This document shows positions 37,374 to 41,616 of a stretch of 41,616 nucleotides of DNA, one piece after another; the first letter of the stretch is position 1, and every line of letters begins with the position of its first letter. Location of the stretch: assembly GCA_001302985.1 (NCBI GenBank), contig LJNG01000003.1, positions 1 to 41,616 on the forward strand, given 5' to 3'. Made by a program: the position numbers and the translations under genes. The DNA is from Parcubacteria bacterium DG_74_3 (lineage in GTDB: Bacteria > Patescibacteriota > Minisyncoccia > Minisyncoccales > DG-74-3). The notes beneath the pieces are model-generated. The model was not told the origin of the DNA. It was given only the letters and a program-made list of their open reading frames with translations, and ran no database searches.

Positions 37374-38633
37374 ATGAAATTCGTTGCCGATTTTCATTTG
37401 CATTCCAAATATTCAAGAGCCACTTCTCCCAGAATGGTTTTGGGAGAGTTAGATAGTTGGGCCAAAATTAAAGGTATCAAGGTTTTAGGAACCGGAGACA
37501 TAACTCATCCCGAGTGGTTTAAAAGACTAAAAGAAAAACTGGTGAGCACAGAAAATGGTTTATACAAAATGAAAGAAAGTGAATCTGAAACACGTTTTCT
37601 CTTAACCACCGAAGTTAGTTGTATATACTCCAAGGGAAGAAGGGTTCGGAAAATTCACATTATAATTTTCGTTCCCTCTTTTGAGATAGTCGAAAAAATA
37701 AACGCTCATTTGGGATGGATTGGTAACTTAAGAGCCGATGGAAGACCAATGTTGGGTTTAGACGCCAAGGAATTAGTTAAAATTGTTTTGGGAATCTCTC
37801 CAGATTGTTTAATAGTTCCTGCCCATGTTTGGACTCCCTGGTTTTCACTATTTGGTTCAAAGTCAGGCTTTGATTCCATTGAAGAGTGTTTTGAAGAATA
37901 TTCAAAGCATATTTATGCCATCGAAACTGGTTTAAGCTCTGATCCGCCAATGAACTGGAGACTTTCTGCTCTTGATAAAATGGCTCTAATTTCAAACAGC
38001 GATAGCCACTCTCCTCAAAAAATAGGGCGGGAAGCTAATGTTTTTGATTTAGAAAACCTAAGTTATTCAGCAATTTTTGACGCAATTAAATCGAAAGATT
38101 CCCAGAAGTTTCTATATACAATTGAGTTTTTCCCCCAAGAGGGAAAATATCACTACGATGGGCATAGGGCCTGTGAGATAAGCTTATCACCCCAAGAATC
38201 AAGGAAATACAATAATATCTGCCCAAGATGTGGGAGGTCCCTTACTATCGGTGTTTTAAATAGAGTCGAAGAACTTGCCGATAGACCCGAAGGATTTAAA
38301 CCGGAAAACACCATTCCTTTTAAAAGTTTAATTCCTTTAACAGAAATAATTGCTGATGCTATGAACGTTTTAACCAACGCAAAACAGGTTGAAACTGAGT
38401 ATAAAAATCTAATTAAAAAATTTGGTAATGAATTCAAGATTTTACTCGATGTTACTCGCCGAGATTTAGAAGCAGCCACTTTTTCAGAAATCGCTGAGGG
38501 TATAATAAGGGTTAGAGAAGGAAAGGTATTTATTGAGCCGGGTTACGACGGTGTTTATGGTAAAATAAGAATATTTTCAAAGGGAGAACAAAAGACTTTG
38601 TCAAAACAAAAAACGCTTTTTCAAAATGATTGA
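37374..38633 (+). CDS. Endonuclease Q (EndoQ) family protein, PHP-domain nuclease
   Basis: A 419-aa protein matching EndoQ, an archaeal and occasional bacterial enzyme that cuts the strand 5' to deaminated bases (uracil, hypoxanthine) and abasic sites. The PHP metal centre is recognisable: DFHLHSKYSRATSP (about 5-18), GTGDITHPEW, the Glu in TTEVSCIY, VPAHVW and SNSDSHSPQKIG. The zinc-finger Cys pairs are ICPRCG and the nearby Cys in HRACEIS. C-terminal recognition residues cannot be judged. It is co-directional with neighbours and overlaps the Mth938-like gene by 8 bp. Confidence 0.88.
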   Translation: MKFVADFHLHSKYSRATSPRMVLGELDSWAKIKGIKVLGTGDITHPEWFKRLKEKLVSTENGLYKMKESESETRFLLTTEVSCIYSKGRRVRKIHIIIFVPSFEIVEKINAHLGWIGNLRADGRPMLGLDAKELVKIVLGISPDCLIVPAHVWTPWFSLFGSKSGFDSIEECFEEYSKHIYAIETGLSSDPPMNWRLSALDKMALISNSDSHSPQKIGREANVFDLENLSYSAIFDAIKSKDSQKFLYTIEFFPQEGKYHYDGHRACEISLSPQESRKYNNICPRCGRSLTIGVLNRVEELADRPEGFKPENTIPFKSLIPLTEIIADAMNVLTNAKQVETEYKNLIKKFGNEFKILLDVTRRDLEAATFSEIAEGIIRVREGKVFIEPGYDGVYGKIRIFSKGEQKTLSKQKTLFQND

Positions 38634-38973
38634 GGAATATCGATTCGGTATTATTATTATTAACGGAAAAAGATATAATTATGATGTTGAGGTTTACTGG
38701 ACTGGCGAGGTCTTGAGTTGGTGGAGAAAAGAAAGCCATATTTTCAATGCCGAAGATATTAAAAGAGCACTGGAAAAAAATCCCGATACAATTATTTTGG
38801 GCACAGGTGCTTACGGAGCAGCCAAAGTTACCGAAAAGACCCAAGAAGCTATTCGAGAAAAAGGAGTCGATCTCATAATTGATAAAACAGAAGAGGCAGT
38901 GAAAACTTTTAATATTATTCTGGAAAAGGAAAAAGAAAATAAACTGACAGGTCTTTTCCATCTTACCTGCTAA
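38626..38973 (+). CDS. Mth938-like domain protein (AAMDC/DUF498)
   Basis: A 115-aa protein of the Mth938/AAMDC family, with a compact alpha/beta fold. The diagnostic phrase is DTIILGTGAYGAAKVTEKTQEAI, a glycine-rich turn followed by a helix, plus EAVKTFNIIL near the end. Biochemical role is unknown. Its first codons overlap the end of endoQ, so it is probably translated from the same mRNA. It is the last gene of the 34934-38973 unit and is followed by a terminator. Confidence 0.85.
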   Translation: MIEEYRFGIIIINGKRYNYDVEVYWTGEVLSWWRKESHIFNAEDIKRALEKNPDTIILGTGAYGAAKVTEKTQEAIREKGVDLIIDKTEEAVKTFNIILEKEKENKLTGLFHLTC

Positions 38974-38993
38974 ATCGATAGAGCAAAACTTTT

Positions 38994-39016
38994 AAAACCG
39001 GTTCCTGCCGGTTTTT
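38994..39016 (+). terminator. Intrinsic terminator after the Mth938-like gene
   Basis: AAAACCGG (38994-39001) pairs with CCGGTTTT (39008-39015) around TTCCTG, followed by another T. Confidence 0.85.
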
Positions 39017-39060
39017 ACTTCTTTTCTGGTAAAATAAATAAGAAGCAAACATTTTTATTT

Positions 39061-39969
39061 ATGAAAAAATATCCTTCCTATTTAAATCTTTCAAAAAAAG
39101 AGCTTAAATTTAGGGGTCAAAAGCTTTTTAAAATTTTAGAAAATTGTGAGATTTGTCCCAGAAAATGCCATGTTAACCGACTAAAAGACGAAAGGGGAGT
39201 TTGTCAATTAGGGGCTTTACCCGTTGTTTCTTCTTTTCATCCTCATTTTGGAGAAGAAAGTCCTTTGATTGGAAAAGCAGGCTCGGGAACCATTTTTTTC
39301 ACCTCTTGTAATCTCGCCTGTGTTTACTGTCAAAATTACGAAATCTCTCAATTGAGAATAGGGTCCGAAGTTTCTTTTGAAAAGTTAGCTGAAATGATGA
39401 TTACCCTTCAGAACAAAGGTTGTCACAATATCAATTTGGTTACCCCCACTCCTCAAGTGCCTCAAATTATAAAGTCACTTGCATTGGCTGTTGAAAAAGG
39501 TCTTAAAATCCCCCTGGTTTACAATACAAGCTCTTATGATTCACTTAAAGTTTTAAAGCTTTTAGACGGCATCGTTGATATTTACCTACCAGATGCCAGA
39601 TATTCAGACAATAAAACTGCTCAGAAATATTCTAAAGTCCTTAATTATTTCGAGGTTATGAAAGCTACCCTAAAAGAAATGTACCGCCAGGTTGGCGACC
39701 TGGTAGTTAATGAAAATGGAATAGCTATTCAGGGCTTGATAGTCAGACATCTGGTTTTACCTAATGGTTTAGCAAGCTCTGAAAAAACCTTTGAATTTAT
39801 AGCCAAAGAAATTTCGAAAGAGACCCTTTTGAATATTATGGATCAATATTACCCTTCTTATAGGGCATTTCATTACCCTGAACTTTCTCGGAGAATTACA
39901 AACGAAGAATATCGAGAGGCAATCAAGTTCGCTAAAAAAGCAGGTTTAAAAAGACTTTATAGAGAATGA
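39061..39969 (+). CDS. PflX-like radical SAM protein
   Basis: A 302-aa radical SAM enzyme of the uncharacterised PflA-like (PflX/COG1313) group. The N-terminal Cys cluster CEICPRKCHVNR, followed by a further Cys in GVCQLG, is distinctive. The radical SAM motif CxxxCxxC is TSCNLACVYCQNYEIS (about 83-98), and GCHNINLVTPTP follows. The group is related to pyruvate formate-lyase activases but its substrates are unknown; no pfl gene is nearby. It overlaps capA by ATGA and starts a new unit after a terminator. Confidence 0.85.
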   Translation: MKKYPSYLNLSKKELKFRGQKLFKILENCEICPRKCHVNRLKDERGVCQLGALPVVSSFHPHFGEESPLIGKAGSGTIFFTSCNLACVYCQNYEISQLRIGSEVSFEKLAEMMITLQNKGCHNINLVTPTPQVPQIIKSLALAVEKGLKIPLVYNTSSYDSLKVLKLLDGIVDIYLPDARYSDNKTAQKYSKVLNYFEVMKATLKEMYRQVGDLVVNENGIAIQGLIVRHLVLPNGLASSEKTFEFIAKEISKETLLNIMDQYYPSYRAFHYPELSRRITNEEYREAIKFAKKAGLKRLYRE

Positions 39970-40994
39970 TGTTCTCCCTTAAGGAAAATTTTAAATCCCC
40001 TTTCTTTTGGTTAATTTTACTTTTAATTACCACTTTGTTTGGCGGGCTTTTTGTTTTTGAACGTAAAGAAGGAATTTCTCAAATTTTTCTTGCTAAAATT
40101 TTTCCTCTTTTTTCTCAGAAGCAACCCAAGGAAATAACCCTAAATTTTGTCGGTGATATTATGTTAGATAGGGGAGTGAAATATATGGTTAAAAAATATG
40201 GGGAGGGAGACTATAAATTTCTTTTTTCTAAAATCGCTACCAATCTTAATGAAGCCGACATTTCATTTGGAAATATAGAGGGACCAATTTCTGATAAGGG
40301 CCAGAGAGTTGGTAGTATTTATTCTTTTCGAAATGAACCCAGAACAATCGAAAGTTTAATTTTCGCTGGTTTTGATGTTCTTTCGGTAGCCAATAATCAC
40401 ATTTTTGATTATGGGAGAGAGGCAGTGGAAGATACTTTTTTAAGATTAAAAGAGATCGGAATTGATTATGTTGGTGGTGGATTTTCTGAAAAGGAGGCTC
40501 ATTTACCCTTAGTTAAGCAAATAGACGGGACAAAAATTGCCTTTTTAGCTTATAATCATTTAGGCTCGGAATACTGGGTAGCTCACGAGAATAAATCAGG
40601 TATTGCTTGGTTGGATGAGAAAATTGTGAAAGATATTAAAAAAGCGAAGGAAAACGCCAATATCGTAATAATTTCAATGCATTTTGGAGAAGAGTATCAA
40701 CTCAATCCAACCCCCACCCAGAAATATTTTGGCCGTTTAGCTATAGATTCTGGTGCAGATTTAGTTATTGGCCACCACCCCCATGTAATTCAAGAAATTG
40801 AGAAATATAAGGGAGGTTATATTGTTTATTCTCTTGGGAATTTTGTTTTTGACCAAGGATTTTCAGAGGAAACCACACGAGGACTTCTATTAAGGGTTAC
40901 TATCTCTAATAACAAAATCCAAAAACTATTTCCGATTGAAATTAAAATTAATAAATACTTTCAGCCAGAAATTATAGGAGAACAATATCTTTAG
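39966..40994 (+). CDS. CapA family protein (PGA_cap metallophosphatase-like)
   Basis: A 342-aa protein with an N-terminal membrane helix (about 12-30). A calcineurin-like PGA_cap domain follows: LNFVGDIMLDRG (about 58-69), FGNIEGPIS, SVANNHIFDYG (about 139-149), ISMHFGEEY (about 237-245) and GHHPHVIQEIE (about 267-277). These motifs hold the metal ligands. Homologues include poly-gamma-glutamate capsule protein CapA, but no capB or capC is adjacent, so a phosphodiesterase or cell-wall role is equally possible. It overlaps the radical SAM gene and precedes a small membrane protein. Confidence 0.88.
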   Translation: MMFSLKENFKSPFFWLILLLITTLFGGLFVFERKEGISQIFLAKIFPLFSQKQPKEITLNFVGDIMLDRGVKYMVKKYGEGDYKFLFSKIATNLNEADISFGNIEGPISDKGQRVGSIYSFRNEPRTIESLIFAGFDVLSVANNHIFDYGREAVEDTFLRLKEIGIDYVGGGFSEKEAHLPLVKQIDGTKIAFLAYNHLGSEYWVAHENKSGIAWLDEKIVKDIKKAKENANIVIISMHFGEEYQLNPTPTQKYFGRLAIDSGADLVIGHHPHVIQEIEKYKGGYIVYSLGNFVFDQGFSEETTRGLLLRVTISNNKIQKLFPIEIKINKYFQPEIIGEQYL

Positions 40995-41004
40995 AGATAA
41001 AAAA

Positions 41005-41127
41005 ATGATTTTTTATCTTGGCAAAATCTTAATTGTTGCTGGCTTTTTACTAATTTTAATTTGGATTATTTTTTTTGTTTGGTCCAAAAATTTTTTATTC
41101 GGCTCGAGAAAATCGAGAAAAAAGTGA
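41005..41127 (+). CDS. Small single-pass membrane protein (40 aa)
   Basis: ATG 41005 starts MIFYLGKILIVAGFLLI and continues as one long hydrophobic helix, ending in a basic tail (GSRKSRKK). The beginning resembles DUF2905-type small membrane proteins, but the typical ending of that family is missing. It lies 10 bp after capA and probably belongs to the same transcript. Short length makes the call tentative. Confidence 0.45.
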   Translation: MIFYLGKILIVAGFLLILIWIIFFVWSKNFLFGSRKSRKK

Positions 41128-41139
41128 AAAAAGAAATAA

Positions 41140-41616
41140 TTAAACTTTTGGAGTCCAGGTAATTATATTGTCGTTTATTTCAAATTTTCCTTCTAAAAAT
41201 TTCTCAATTACCCAGATATTGGTCTTGGTATGATTTGTAACTTTTGAAACCCTGACCGAACTTTTTCCTTGACCCAATGCCATATAAGGCAAAAATTTTG
41301 GTCGGCTAAATGTTTATCTAAACAAGTGTCAGATTTTTTGTTCTTCTAAAAGCTCCAAAGCCGCTTCCCTACCAACATCTTCTGCTCTTTTGCCAAGCTT
41401 TCCTAAGTTGTCGGTTCCAATGACCGTATTTTGGAATTCAGCTGTTAAACAGATTTGGCTTCCCGGACACTGAGTTTTGTAATATCCAACTCTTTCTTCA
41501 ATCGACAATTTTAATTGGCTAAAAATCTCTCTTACCCCAGCTAATTGTCTTTCCGCAACTTTTTTATTTTGGAGAACTTCAGCGGCTCCAGAGATAGCTA
41601 AAACTTTTTTTAAGCC
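41140..41616 (-). pseudogene. rtcA: RNA 3'-terminal phosphate cyclase (RtcA), C-terminal part with frameshifts
   Basis: The minus strand encodes the C-terminal half of RtcA, which converts RNA 3'-phosphates to 2',3'-cyclic phosphates using ATP. The visible motifs are GLKKVLAISGAAEVL, GKRAEDVGREAALELLEEQK, DKHLADQ, LPYMALGQG, and NHTKTN with the catalytic His. Between LLEEQK and LPYMAL the frame shifts at a T6 run (41334-41339) and returns at an A5T4 run (41291-41299), so the domain is complete in content but interrupted. Both sites are homopolymers, so sequencing error is as likely as decay. The gene runs off the right edge. Confidence 0.75.

Noticed and set aside
38530-38961. Minus-strand 143-aa ORF
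   Set aside because: It is antisense to endoQ and the Mth938-like gene and is hydrophobic and low in complexity.
1-41616. CRISPR arrays, insertion sequences, prophage
   Set aside because: No spaced direct repeats, transposases, integrases or phage genes were found.

Overview
The window is a gene-dense, AT-rich bacterial chromosome segment that includes the probable replication origin. Gene content suggests a Candidate Phyla Radiation (Patescibacteria, Parcubacteria-like) organism. The signs are very tight packing with many 4-bp ATGA overlaps, compact versions of core genes, a lamin-tail surface protein, a small LOG protein, an EF-Tu-domain-like protein, DUF763, and several families more typical of archaea or eukaryotes (Elp3, a Trm9-like methyltransferase, archease/RtcB, presenilin-type protease, EndoQ). 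TGA is used as a stop, so the genetic code looks standard. This placement is inference from gene content; no 16S gene is present.

Layout. 1-4.4 kb is the origin region: jag, yidC, yidD, rnpA and rpmH leave on the minus strand, dnaA and dnaN on the plus strand, and a TTATCCCCA DnaA-box-like site lies on each side of dnaA. 4.4-13.5 kb holds a class A PBP, tyrS, a short acidic-peptide unit with a structured leader, ruvC, yebC, a lamin-tail protein, an unidentified small RNA with its own promoter and terminator, a PilB-like ATPase, tsaE and a stand-alone 5'-3' exonuclease. 13.5-18.1 kb is a signalling island: a membrane/coiled-coil sensor, a separate PAS histidine kinase, three related small membrane proteins, a V4R-domain protein and two receiver-only response regulators. 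No DNA-binding output protein is encoded there. 18.2-24 kb carries mutM, a 57-aa TTG-start gene with its own promoter and terminator, holA, rpsT, uvrB and a MurE-like ligase.

24-31.8 kb carries a polytopic membrane protein, archease and rtcB (RNA ligation), a cloverleaf-like repeat, lemA, htpX, a NIF3-like protein, DUF763 and a presenilin-family protease. 31.8-34.9 kb has a winged-helix protein started at TTG, a divergent elp3 and Trm9-like pair whose start codons abut, and an RNA region. In that RNA region tRNA-Arg(CCG) is enclosed by a 14-bp stem and flanked by tRNA-like pieces, followed by another promoter-driven structured RNA. 34.9-41.6 kb carries LOG, EF-like, MgtC, an amino-acid permease, EndoQ, a Mth938-like protein, a PflX-type radical SAM enzyme and CapA. 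The window ends in an rtcA cyclase gene with two compensating frameshifts.

Two functional themes recur. One is RNA maturation, repair and modification (rnpA, archease/RtcB/RtcA, TsaE, Elp3/Trm9-like, and the tRNA locus). The other is DNA repair (UvrB, MutM, RuvC, EndoQ, 5'-3' exonuclease). The best candidates for something undescribed are the V4R signalling island, the Elp3/Trm9-like pair, the nested tRNA-Arg locus, and the small RNAs and small-protein units that carry their own promoters and terminators.
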